From: an uncultured Muribaculaceae bacterium
GTDB lineage: Bacteria; Bacteroidota; Bacteroidia; Bacteroidales; Muribaculaceae
Assembly (NCBI GenBank): GCA_947176745.1
Contig: CAMWRV010000002.1
Location: forward strand, 52,378 to 116,377
Direction of reading: 5' to 3'
DNA length: 64,000 nucleotides
Below are positions 51,847-60,968 of the stretch, one piece after another. The notes below the pieces were generated by a model. The model was given only the letters and a program-made list of their open reading frames with translations, was not told the DNA's origin and did no database searches. Position 1 is the first letter of the stretch. Each line of letters opens with the position of its first letter. Position numbers and translations under genes: made by a program.

Positions 51847-52623
51847 TTATTTGTGATGACGGTTCTGGTAGTCAATCACCATAACAGAATCGGCCTTGGT
51901 CATGTTGTCGATCTGATACTTCGAAATCGAGTTGATCTGCATCTCGTCGAGCACCGACACAAGACTTCCGAATGAAGCCTGCGGGGTAGACTTGATGATG
52001 ATCACCGGTTTCTTCAGATTCTCGTCTTTTCTGACTTTCGACGCTGCCTCGTCGTAAGCGAGCTGTGCTTTCTCACGGCCCTCTTTTGTCTCGAGGCTAC
52101 CGAAACCGCCGCTGGCATATTTCTCTTTCAGCTTGTTGATCTCGGTGAGTACATCCTTGTTACGCTGCTGGATTATCTCGCGGATGCCGCGGGCTTTTCC
52201 AGACTTCTCGTCGTTGCCAAGGAATTCGGATTCCTGAAGGTTGTTGCGTGCTGCGATTGTTTCGGGTGCGTCGCCGAGTCCTTCCGGACCGCCGGGCTTG
52301 CCGAAGTAGTAATATACCACAGGCACAACCTTGCCGTTCACTGTGTCTACCTCCATCGATCCGGCCTTGCGTTTCGCGTCAAGGATGATTGTCACTGCAT
52401 CGTCTTCTGATGCCTGCGACATGTTCTCGACGTTGTCGACCTTTTCGTTTGAAGGAAGCGCTATTGTCAGTGTCTGGGACTTGATCATTGTCGTACAGAG
52501 CATGAAGAAGGTTATAAGCAACATGTTCATGTCGACCATCGGCGTGAAATCCACGCGGATCTGCATCTTTTTCTGCTGGCCCTTTTTGCCGTCGCCACCA
52601 GTGTTTTGTTGAACTTCTGCCAT
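51847..52623 (-). CDS. exbD: ExbD/TolR biopolymer transporter
   Basis: RVDFTPMVDMNMLLITFFMLCTTM. Confidence 0.92.
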   Translation of the reverse strand: MAEVQQNTGGDGKKGQQKKMQIRVDFTPMVDMNMLLITFFMLCTTMIKSQTLTIALPSNEKVDNVENMSQASEDDAVTIILDAKRKAGSMEVDTVNGKVVPVVYYYFGKPGGPEGLGDAPETIAARNNLQESEFLGNDEKSGKARGIREIIQQRNKDVLTEINKLKEKYASGGFGSLETKEGREKAQLAYDEAASKVRKDENLKKPVIIIKSTPQASFGSLVSVLDEMQINSISKYQIDNMTKADSVMVIDYQNRHHK

Positions 52624-52629
52624 TTCCTT

Positions 52630-53355
52630 TTAATCTTCTGCTCCTTTCAGAGCTGTCAATAACGTAAATTTATTCATGTGGATCGTCTGGAGATTGTCCA
52701 TCACGAGGTGGACAATGTCGAACGACGTGTTCTGGTCTGCCTTGATAGCCACGCCCGTGCCGTCCTTGATGGCCGATACGAGGTTTTCGTTGCTGCTCTG
52801 GCGCATGGCCTTCATCCACATCTGGAACTCGTTGGGGTTGGACTCGTTGTCATTCCAGGAGATAGGAATTCCGGTCGGATGGTTAGGATCTCCGTCTCCC
52901 TCAAGCCATTTGTCCATCTTCGTCTGTCCCTCGGGCTGGTTGACAAGGTCGAGATACTCGCCCATCTTGGCCAGAGGCACGCCGAAGCTTCCAAGTTTGC
53001 TGAATGTGTACTTCTGCGCTTCCGTGAAATTCACGGGTTTGTTCTTATGCGTCTCATTGTAGATCTCGCTTACTTTGTCGAGAAGCGCCATGCGCATTTT
53101 CTCGTTGCTCCAGTTCGAGCTGGTGTCATTGTTCATCGTAAGCCAGACCTTGCCTTCGGGATTCACAAGAACCTGCACCACGTTTGTCTCCTGAACCTTC
53201 TCGGTCGATACCGAGGGGGGAGTGATGACAGTGGCCGGTTCCTTTGAAAGGAAGGTTGAGGTCAACATGAAGAAGGTAAGCAGAAGCACGGTCACATCAC
53301 TCATCGCGGTCATGTCGATGAATGTGCTCTTCTTTGCTATCTTTACTCTTCCCAT
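52630..53355 (-). CDS. exbD: ExbD/TolR biopolymer transporter, second copy
   Basis: KKSTFIDMTAMSDVTVLLLTFFMLTSTF. Confidence 0.92.
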   Translation of the reverse strand: MGRVKIAKKSTFIDMTAMSDVTVLLLTFFMLTSTFLSKEPATVITPPSVSTEKVQETNVVQVLVNPEGKVWLTMNNDTSSNWSNEKMRMALLDKVSEIYNETHKNKPVNFTEAQKYTFSKLGSFGVPLAKMGEYLDLVNQPEGQTKMDKWLEGDGDPNHPTGIPISWNDNESNPNEFQMWMKAMRQSSNENLVSAIKDGTGVAIKADQNTSFDIVHLVMDNLQTIHMNKFTLLTALKGAED

Positions 53356-53404
53356 AGTTGCTATTAACTTTTATCGGTTTGTATGATTAGGTTAGAGCCT
53401 CCGA

Positions 53405-54262
53405 TCATTTGTGTGTTGCAGCAAATGTGGCAACGATGGAGAAACCGATTTCGTCGATAGCGTACGAGAGGTTGTCGATCTTGTTGGTGTAGAAGTTGTA
53501 GGAGATAACAGCGAATGCACCAGTTGCGATACCGAATGCAGTGTTCACAAGTGCCTCGGAGATACCGGTAGAGAGCTCGGTCGAGTCAGGAGAACCTGAT
53601 GATGCGAGAGCCTGGAACGATTTGATCATACCCATCACAGTACCGAGAAGTCCGACGAGTGTACCGAGTGTGGTGAGTGTTGCCACGATGGGAAGGTTCT
53701 GCGAGAGCGAAGGCATCTCAAGTGCGGTAGCCTCTTCAACCTCGTTGCGGAGGGTAGTGAGCTTCTGCTCCTTGCTCAGAGTGGTGTTGGCGTCCATCTC
53801 TTTGTAGCGTACGAGTGTGTTGTAGACAACAGATGCCACAGAGCCTTTCTGATCCTTGCAACGCTTCATGGCTGCGTCGATGTTGTTGGCGGCGAGGTCA
53901 GCCTTGATGTCGGCTACGAACTTGGTAGTGTTGCCTTTGCCGGTTGCAGAGCTGAGGGCGATCCAACGCTCGATCGAGAGAACGATCACAGTGAGAAGCA
54001 GTGTCATGAGGATAGGCACGATGAAACCACCCTTGTAGACAGTGCCGGCGAGGTTCAGAGGATGACCGTCGGTAGTGCCGCCCTCGAAGTTGCCGCCGTA
54101 ACCCATGCCGAAGAGGAAGATGCATACTGCAGCGATAGCACAGCAGATGATCACGATGAACGCGTTCTTGATACCGCGGATGTTGCTGATCTTTTCTTCT
54201 TTCTTGATCTTGGCGGCTGCGGTTGCCGCAGGCTTGGGAGCCATTGGTTTCTGAGATTCCAT
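53405..54262 (-). CDS. exbB: MotA/TolQ/ExbB proton channel protein
   Basis: NLPIVATLTTLGTLVGLLGTVMGMIKSFQALA...ELSTGISEALVNTAFGIATGAFAVISYNFYTNKID. Confidence 0.94.
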   Translation of the reverse strand: MESQKPMAPKPAATAAAKIKKEEKISNIRGIKNAFIVIICCAIAAVCIFLFGMGYGGNFEGGTTDGHPLNLAGTVYKGGFIVPILMTLLLTVIVLSIERWIALSSATGKGNTTKFVADIKADLAANNIDAAMKRCKDQKGSVASVVYNTLVRYKEMDANTTLSKEQKLTTLRNEVEEATALEMPSLSQNLPIVATLTTLGTLVGLLGTVMGMIKSFQALASSGSPDSTELSTGISEALVNTAFGIATGAFAVISYNFYTNKIDNLSYAIDEIGFSIVATFAATHK

Positions 54263-54685
54263 AATCTTACTGAATTTGTTAGGTTTTTTTGGTTTGTTAT
54301 AAATTAGTTTTGGTTATTTCTATCTTTGGGTGACTCTTTCGGGTCTTTCCCGGGATTAGGCCGACGCGTTCCTGTCTATCGTGATTGGAGATTGAGTGAT
54401 CATGATTGTAAGGTTACGTCTTGCGCGCATCCGACAGGGGAAAGCGGACTTTGCGCTTATCTTTTGCAAAGTTACTATATTTTTCAAAAAAATCAATAGA
54501 TGATTTTAAAAATTTAAGGAGTCTGAGCGTGATTTAGCTTTTCTTAGGCATAATTGTTGCAAAATTATGTTGTATAACATATTTTTGCTATTCTCAATAT
54601 GTCTCTCTTCATACCGTTAACTCCAATTGATAGCATTAATTGTATGAATTGGGTCATTTCAGTATAGAGAAATGAAGCTTTAAGA

Positions 54686-54719
54686 AAAGGGCAAATCCAC
54701 TTATGTGCATTTGCCCTTT
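54686..54719 (-). terminator. Terminator of pgk
   Basis: AAAGGGCAAAT...ATTTGCCCTTT. Confidence 0.75.
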
Positions 54720-54817
54720 ATCCTGGTATCGCCCGGAGTGTCACGAATGATTTCCGGCGTTATGTGTTCGTTCAGTCCGTTGGTGAAGCACGGTCTTCAA
54801 TGCGTGTGTCGCGTTTG

Positions 54818-56068
54818 TCATTCGGCCACAGCCGCTACGCCCGGAAGTGTCTTGCCTTCGATGGCTTCGAGGAGTGCGCCGCCGCCTGTCGATACGTAGC
54901 TTACGCTGTCGGCAAGGCCGAACTTGTTGACACAGGCTACGGAGTCACCGCCGCCTACAAGCGAGAACGCTCCGTTGGCAGTAGCCTCAACGATAGCATC
55001 GGCTATCGCTTTGGAGCCTGCAGCGAAGTTGTCGAATTCGAATACGCCTGCGGGGCCGTTCCAGAGTATAGTCTTGGCGGGCAGGATGGCGTTGCGGAAT
55101 GCTATGACAGAGTCAGGACCGGCGTCCATGCCTTCCCATCCGTCGGGAATTTCCATTACGGGGCAAACCTGACGGTTGGCGTCGTTCGAGAATTTGTCGC
55201 CTGCCACGCAGTCGGTTGCAAGTACGAGGTTTACACCCTTTTCTTTGGCAAGTTCCATGATGTGGAGTGCGAGGTCGAGTTTGTCGTTTTCTACGATAGA
55301 GTCGCCGATCTTGCCTCCCTGCGCCTTTGCGAATGTGAATGTCATGCCGCCGCAGAGGATAAGGTTGTCAACCTTGTCCATGAGGTTTTCGATAATACCG
55401 ATCTTCGTCGATACTTTCGAGCCGCCCATGATGGCAGTGAACGGACGGTTGATGTCTTTGAGGATATTGTCGACAGCCTTGACCTCTTTCTCCATGAGGT
55501 AGCCGAGCATCTTGTCTTCTTTGTCGAAGTAGTCGGCGATTACGGCTGTAGAGGCATGGCGGCGGTGAGCAGTGCCGAACGCGTCGTTGACATATACGTC
55601 AGCGTATCCGGCAAGTGTCTTTGCGAATTCCTTCTGGCTCTCTTTCATGGCCTTCTTGGCCTCTTCGTATGCAGGATCGTTTTTGTCGATGCCAACGGGC
55701 TTGCCCTCCTCTTCGGGATAGAAGCGGAGATTCTCAAGCAGAAGAACCTCGCCGGGCTTGAGATCCTTGGCGGCGTCGGCTGCTTTGGCGCAGTCGGGAG
55801 CGAATTTTACGTCTGTGCCGAGAGCCTTGGCTACGGCATCGCGGATCTGGAGAAGGCTGAGTTTCTCGTTGACTTTCCCTTTGGGCTTGCCCATGTGCGA
55901 CATGAGGATCAGGCTTCCGCCGTCGGCGAGAATCTTCTTGAGAGTGGGAAGAGCACCGCGGATACGGGTGTCGTCGGTGATGTTGCCATTTTCATCGAGG
56001 GGCACATTGAAGTCTACCCTCACGATGGCTTTTTTGTCCTTGAAATTGTAATTTTCGATCTTAGCCAT
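54818..56068 (-). CDS. pgk: Phosphoglycerate kinase
   Basis: [52 protein letters not shown]. Confidence 0.97.
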   Translation of the reverse strand: MAKIENYNFKDKKAIVRVDFNVPLDENGNITDDTRIRGALPTLKKILADGGSLILMSHMGKPKGKVNEKLSLLQIRDAVAKALGTDVKFAPDCAKAADAAKDLKPGEVLLLENLRFYPEEEGKPVGIDKNDPAYEEAKKAMKESQKEFAKTLAGYADVYVNDAFGTAHRRHASTAVIADYFDKEDKMLGYLMEKEVKAVDNILKDINRPFTAIMGGSKVSTKIGIIENLMDKVDNLILCGGMTFTFAKAQGGKIGDSIVENDKLDLALHIMELAKEKGVNLVLATDCVAGDKFSNDANRQVCPVMEIPDGWEGMDAGPDSVIAFRNAILPAKTILWNGPAGVFEFDNFAAGSKAIADAIVEATANGAFSLVGGGDSVACVNKFGLADSVSYVSTGGGALLEAIEGKTLPGVAAVAE

Positions 56069-56326
56069 TTGATTAGTCTATATTTAGGGTTTGTATGTTT
56101 CTTTTCTTTGACTGTCAGTGTCTGAATGACATTTGAAAGGCATCGGTGCGGCCCTGTAGAAACCGACCGATATCGCATTGCAAAATTAATAAATTTCTTC
56201 GATTAATCATTGCAGATCGCTGAATTAAAACTTTTTTACATTAAATTTGCAAAGAAATAACGTCTGTGGCGTTTATGGCGCGGACGGCATTATGACTATT
56301 TGTCTTATTTTAGCTTAAGTTAGTAT

Positions 56327-57757
56327 ATGTCATTATCTGATCATATGGAGTCTCTTTTCGATCTGTGCGAGACAGCCTTCGGCATGCGTCCCATATCTTT
56401 TTCCGATATGCCGCAGGGTGGAGGTGACCGCAGGTATTTGCGGTTGCGCTTCCCCGACGGCAAGACCGTGCTTGGAGTGCAAGACGACAACCGGAAGGAT
56501 GCCGCCTCTTTTGTGGGTTTGTCAAGAGTATTCGCTCATAATGGAATTTCTGTCCCGGAGGTTTATGCCTGTACGGAAGACTTTTCCTGTTACCTTGAGC
56601 AGGATCTCGGCGACCGGTCGTTGTTTTCCGCGCTTGGCGAAATCGATGTCGCGTCAGTCGGCGCAGAAGTGATGATGGAGCTCGTAAGAATGCAGACCGT
56701 TGATCCCCGCGAATGGAGAGAGAGTGTGTGTTACGGCGATTTCTCGATGCGTCAGGCCATGTGGGATCTCAATTATTTCAAATACGAGTTTCTTAAGCCG
56801 GCAGGAGTGGAATTCGACGAGGATCTTCTTGAAGATGATTTCGAAGCTTTTGCTTCCTCGCTTGTCGAGACTGACCCGCGGCTCTGGGGATTCATGATGC
56901 GCGATTGCCAGAGCCGGAATGTCATGCTTGCTCCGGATCCTGTCTTTATAGATTATCAGGGAGGCCGGTTCGGACCCTGCATATATGACGCCGTGTCGTT
57001 TGTCATGCAGGCTCGCGCCCGCTTTTCTTCTGAACTGCGAGATGAGTTGCTCCGTGTTTATGCCGGGGCATTCTCGGAAGCACGGGGAATTTCTGCGGAT
57101 CCGGTGCTTGAGGCCGTCGGTCGTTTCTCCCTCTTCAGGACTCTCCAGGTGCTTGGGGCGTATGGATTCAGGGGACTCGTGCAGAAGCGGGCTCATTTTA
57201 TAGAAAGCATACCGGCGGCTCTTGAGAATCTTGCCGCGCTGGCAGCAGGCGGAGCGCTAAACGCATACCCCGAACTGTCTGCTGCAACAGAGAGCCTTCT
57301 TTCGAATTCAAAGTTCAGTCCGGCCTTGAAGCGTGAGTCTGACGGAAGACTGCATGTCAAAGTATTCAGTTTCTCCTATAAACGCGGTTACCCGGAGGAT
57401 CTTACAGGCAATGGTGGCGGTTTCATGTTCGATTGCCGTGGAATGCACAATCCGGGGCGTTATGACAGATATAAGCCACTCACCGGTCGTGATCCGGAAG
57501 TGGTGGAGTTTCTAAAAGAAAGAGGGGAGGCAGACTTGTTTGCCGCCCGCGCTTTCGAGATAGTCTCACCTTCTGTAGAGCGGTATGTCAAAAGGGGGTT
57601 TTCCTCTCTGCAAGTCGGTTTTGGCTGCACAGGAGGCAGACACCGCTCTGTGTATTGTGCCGAACGTATGGCCCGTAACATAGCGGAAAGATTTCCTGAG
57701 GCTGTAGTCGAGCTTATCCACAGGGAGCAGGACATAACAGAGATGTTTAACAGGTGA
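56327..57757 (+). CDS. Aminoglycoside-phosphotransferase-fold sugar kinase (AmgK-like) fused to RapZ C-terminal domain
   Basis: Kinase motifs MRDCQSRNVMLAPDPVFIDYQGGRFGP; C-terminal VKVFSFSYKRGYP...GFMFDCRGMHNPGRYD...FGCTGGRHRSVYCAERMA. Confidence 0.88.
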   Translation: MSLSDHMESLFDLCETAFGMRPISFSDMPQGGGDRRYLRLRFPDGKTVLGVQDDNRKDAASFVGLSRVFAHNGISVPEVYACTEDFSCYLEQDLGDRSLFSALGEIDVASVGAEVMMELVRMQTVDPREWRESVCYGDFSMRQAMWDLNYFKYEFLKPAGVEFDEDLLEDDFEAFASSLVETDPRLWGFMMRDCQSRNVMLAPDPVFIDYQGGRFGPCIYDAVSFVMQARARFSSELRDELLRVYAGAFSEARGISADPVLEAVGRFSLFRTLQVLGAYGFRGLVQKRAHFIESIPAALENLAALAAGGALNAYPELSAATESLLSNSKFSPALKRESDGRLHVKVFSFSYKRGYPEDLTGNGGGFMFDCRGMHNPGRYDRYKPLTGRDPEVVEFLKERGEADLFAARAFEIVSPSVERYVKRGFSSLQVGFGCTGGRHRSVYCAERMARNIAERFPEAVVELIHREQDITEMFNR

Positions 57758-57792
57758 CACAGCCGTAGACAGTCAGTTTATAAACAAGTGCA

Positions 57793-58545
57793 ATGAAAGC
57801 GTTTATACTTGCCGCCGGTCTTGGCACAAGGCTGAGACCGTGGACTCTGGAGCATCCTAAGGCACTCGTGCCTGTAGGCGGGATTCCGATGCTTGAGCGC
57901 GTTATTCTCCGGATGCGCGATCAGGGATTTGACGATATAACAGTCAATGTGCATCATTTCGCCGATCAGATAGTCGATTTTCTGAACGTGCGAGACTTTG
58001 GAGTCTCGATACATGTCAGCGACGAGCGCGAAAGGCTACTCGATACCGGCGGTGCGATCCTGCATGCCGCGCGGTTTCTTGCATCTGATCCGGCACCGTT
58101 TCTGGTTCATAATGTCGATATACTCAGCGATGCGCCTCTTGCATCACTTATGCAAAAGCATATGGATTCGGGGCGCGATATCTCGCTTGTGACGAGTGAC
58201 CGGAAGTCATCGCGTCGCCTTATCTTTGATTCCAACGGCAAGCTGTCGGGGTGGCATAATCTCGCTACAGACGAATATCGCCCCGAGGGATTCTGCCGTC
58301 ACGCCGAAGATGGTCTTGCTGAAAACGCGTTCAGCGGTATATATGTGGTGTCGGCAAAGGCTGTCGATTCATTTCGTGAATATGCCGACAAAATAGGTTC
58401 TCCATCCTTCCCGCTCATGGATTACCTGTTGCAGCAGCCGCAAAAAGCAGATATCGGCGAGATCAGACTCGACAGTCTGAATCTCATCGATATCGGAAAA
58501 CCGGAGACTCTCGGCATGGCCGAAAGTCTCTGGTCGGGCAAGTGA
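57793..58545 (+). CDS. Sugar-phosphate nucleotidyltransferase, MurU-like
   Basis: MKAFILAAGLGTRLRPWTLEHPKALVPVGGIPMLERVI; VHNVDILSD; follows AmgK-like gene. Confidence 0.85.
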   Translation: MKAFILAAGLGTRLRPWTLEHPKALVPVGGIPMLERVILRMRDQGFDDITVNVHHFADQIVDFLNVRDFGVSIHVSDERERLLDTGGAILHAARFLASDPAPFLVHNVDILSDAPLASLMQKHMDSGRDISLVTSDRKSSRRLIFDSNGKLSGWHNLATDEYRPEGFCRHAEDGLAENAFSGIYVVSAKAVDSFREYADKIGSPSFPLMDYLLQQPQKADIGEIRLDSLNLIDIGKPETLGMAESLWSGK

Positions 58546-58556
58546 TAAGATTGTAA

Positions 58557-58733
58557 TCAGTGGTAGTGTATGGTCTTGCGGTTGTTGGTGTAGAACTGGA
58601 ATACGCATCCGAGCACAAGAAAAACGACAGCGACACCTCCGAGAATCCATGTCAGTGTCACACCTGTTGTGAAGCAGGATGCGATCAGAAGTCCGGAGCC
58701 GATGATATAAAATAGAATCGATAATGTTTTCAT
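58557..58733 (-). CDS. 58-aa small membrane protein
   Basis: Read directly: MKTLSILFYIIGSGLLIASCFTTGVTLTWILGGVAVVFLVLGCVFQFYTNNRKTIHYH; below the ORF-track length cutoff. Confidence 0.55.
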   Translation of the reverse strand: MKTLSILFYIIGSGLLIASCFTTGVTLTWILGGVAVVFLVLGCVFQFYTNNRKTIHYH

Positions 58734-58767
58734 AGTGACAAGTATTTATTGATTGGCATTAAAAAAA

Positions 58768-58803
58768 TTACAGGCATACAGGAAGCTTCCTGTATGCCTG
58801 TAA
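58768..58803 (-). terminator. 36-nt perfect palindrome acting as prfA terminator
   Basis: TTACAGGCATACAGGAAGCTTCCTGTATGCCTGTAA followed by T7 on the minus strand. Confidence 0.85.
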
Positions 58804-58832
58804 AACAAATGTGCGGATAAAAGGGTTTATCG

Positions 58833-59942
58833 CTACAGTTCCGCCTCCTTCAGTTTCTCGGCATTCTCGGCCACAGTCAGCCTGTCGATGCATTCCTGAA
58901 TGTCGCCGTCCATGAAAGCCGCGAGATTGTAGACCGTATAGTTGATCCTGTGGTCGGTGATTCGGCCCTGGGGATAATTGTATGTCCGGATCTTGGCGGA
59001 TCTGTCGCCCGTGCTGACCATGGTCTTTCTTCTCGACGCTATGTCGTCGACATATTTCTGGTGCTCCTTGTCATATATGAATGTGCGCAGTCGCGATAGT
59101 GCCCTCTCTTTGTTTTTCGGCTGGTCGCGGGTCTCGGTGCATTCGATAAGAATCTCCTCTGTCTGGCCTGTCACTGGATTCTTCCAGTTATACCTCAGTC
59201 GAACGCCTGATTCGACCTTGTTGACGTTCTGGCCTCCAGCACCTCCAGACCTGAATGTATCCCACTTGATCTCACCCTCGTGGATCTCGACATCAAACTC
59301 CTCGGCTTCAGGCAGAACGGCTACGGTTGCGGCCGAGGTGTGAACGCGTCCCTGCGTTTCCGTGGCCGGAACGCGCTGAACACGGTGTACGCCGCTTTCA
59401 TATTTCATAGTGCCATAAACACCCTCACCGGAGAGGGTGCATACGATTTCCTTGAATCCTCCCGCCGCACCTTCCGACATGGAGGAGACGGCAAGCTGCC
59501 AGCCCTTGCGTTCGGCATATTTCTGATACATGCGGAAAAGGTCGCCGGCAAAAAGAGCTGCCTCGTCGCCGCCGGTGCCACCGCGTATCTCAAGAACCGC
59601 GTTCTTGGCGTCATCGGGATCAGATGGTATGAGAAGGAGCTTTATGCGCTCCTCAAGCTCCGGTATCCTCGCAGTGCATGCATCGATCTCTTCGCGTGCG
59701 AGTTCGCGCATCTCCTCGTCGCTTTCGGAAGCGAGAACGGTTTTCGATTCCTCCAGCCCGGCGAGAGTCCGGCTGTATTCGTTCTTTACCTTGAGAATCT
59801 CCTCAAGGTCATGATATTCTTTGGTCAGCCGCACATAGCGCGGCTGGTCGGCTATCACCGACGGATCCGTTATAAGTGTCGAGACTTCCTCGAATCTGGC
59901 GTCGAGACCCTCAAGTCGCGACAGCAACATATTTTCTGCCAT
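58833..59942 (-). CDS. prfA: Peptide chain release factor 1
   Basis: EIRGGTGGDEAALFAGDLFRMYQKYAE; FRSGGAGGQNVNKVESGVRLRY (GGQ). Confidence 0.96.
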   Translation of the reverse strand: MAENMLLSRLEGLDARFEEVSTLITDPSVIADQPRYVRLTKEYHDLEEILKVKNEYSRTLAGLEESKTVLASESDEEMRELAREEIDACTARIPELEERIKLLLIPSDPDDAKNAVLEIRGGTGGDEAALFAGDLFRMYQKYAERKGWQLAVSSMSEGAAGGFKEIVCTLSGEGVYGTMKYESGVHRVQRVPATETQGRVHTSAATVAVLPEAEEFDVEIHEGEIKWDTFRSGGAGGQNVNKVESGVRLRYNWKNPVTGQTEEILIECTETRDQPKNKERALSRLRTFIYDKEHQKYVDDIASRRKTMVSTGDRSAKIRTYNYPQGRITDHRINYTVYNLAAFMDGDIQECIDRLTVAENAEKLKEAEL

Positions 59943-60043
59943 CGTATGTCAATATATCGGTCAGATGTGCTTCCTGCTTCGGGACGTACATCTTCTGTTC
60001 ATTCAATAATACGGTGCAAAATTACTAAATTAAAGTGAAAAAC

Positions 60044-60074
60044 TTTGCTATTTCCGAATTTAGAGTTAACTTTG
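60044..60074 (+). promoter_or_regulatory. Bacteroidetes-type promoter of rpsP
   Basis: TTTG (60044-60047), N19, TAACTTTG (60067-60074). Confidence 0.8.
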
Positions 60075-60140
60075 CATCCGGAATTCGCGGAAACGCGGAT
60101 TCTTAACCAAACATTAACCAATCAATAAACCGGCAAGTTT

Positions 60141-60683
60141 ATGGCAACAAAAATTAGATTACAGCGTCACGGCCGCAAGCGTTACGCTTTTTATCCTATT
60201 GTAGTAGCCGATAGCAGGGCACCACGTGATGGTAGATTTATTGAGAGGATAGGTTCTTATAATCCGAACACTAATCCTGCTACAATAAGTTTAGACTTCG
60301 ACCGTGCTTTGTATTGGGTGGAAACTGGTGCGCAGCCTACTGACACAGTGCGTTCGATCCTCTCCAAAGAGGGCGTGATGCTGATGAAGCATCTCCGTGG
60401 CGGTGTCAAGAAAGGCGCTTTCACCGAAGAAGAGGCAAAGCGCCGCTTCGACGCGTGGAAGGCAGACCGCACAAAGACAGCCGAGGCAGACAAGGCTAAG
60501 AACGAGGCCAAGGCAGCAGCAGACGCAAAAGCGCGTTTCGAGGCTGAAGCCGAGAAGAACCGTCTCAAAGGCGAGGCTGTCGCAAAGAAGAAAGCTGAAA
60601 AGCTCGCTGCCGAGGAGGCTGCCGCAAAGGCTGCTCTGGAGGCTGAAAACGCAGAAGCTCCCGCTGAGGAAGCTGCAGAGTGA
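60141..60683 (+). CDS. rpsP: 30S ribosomal protein S16 with Ala/Lys/Glu-rich C-terminal extension
   Basis: [41 protein letters not shown]; about 90-aa charged tail. Confidence 0.96.
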   Translation: MATKIRLQRHGRKRYAFYPIVVADSRAPRDGRFIERIGSYNPNTNPATISLDFDRALYWVETGAQPTDTVRSILSKEGVMLMKHLRGGVKKGAFTEEEAKRRFDAWKADRTKTAEADKAKNEAKAAADAKARFEAEAEKNRLKGEAVAKKKAEKLAAEEAAAKAALEAENAEAPAEEAAE

Positions 60684-60696
60684 TCTGCTGATTCTG

Positions 60697-60744
60697 CACA
60701 ACAATAAAGTCCGGTGTCGCAAGACACCGGACTTTATTGTTGTG
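60697..60744 (+). terminator. Terminator of rpsP with perfect 22-bp stem and GCAA loop
   Basis: CACAACAATAAAGTCCGGTGTC-GCAA-GACACCGGACTTTATTGTTGTG. Confidence 0.85.
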
Positions 60745-60781
60745 TTTCGGCCAGGAGTGTGCAGAGGCAGGATGAAATAAA

Positions 60782-60807
60782 AAAAGCAACCGATATCGGT
60801 TGCTTTT
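60782..60807 (-). terminator. 26-nt perfect palindrome terminating tRNA-Met
   Basis: AAAAGCAACCGATATCGGTTGCTTTT followed by T-rich tract on the minus strand. Confidence 0.8.
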
Positions 60808-60808
60808 G

Positions 60809-60882
60809 TAGCGGGATCGAGAATTGAACTCGAGACCTCCGGGTTATGAATCCGACGCTCTAACCAACTGAGCTATCCCGCC
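60809..60882 (-). tRNA. tRNA-Met (anticodon CAT)
   Basis: Reverse complement GGCGGGATAGCTCAGTTGGTTAGAGCGTCGGATTCATAACCCGGAGGTCTCGAGTTCAATTCTCGATCCCGCTA folds as a cloverleaf. tRNA-Ile2 with CAT cannot be fully excluded by eye. Confidence 0.92.
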
Positions 60883-60968
60883 GTTTCCGTTTTGCGAGTG
60901 CAAAGTTATATAATATTTTTGAATTAACCAAGTTTTTCCGGAAAAATTCGCTAATTTTGTGTCAAATT

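Noticed and set aside
54764-56125. 453-aa antisense ORF spanning all of pgk
   Set aside because: Longer than pgk itself but compositionally a mirror of codon bias on the opposite strand; no recognisable domain and pgk is unambiguous.
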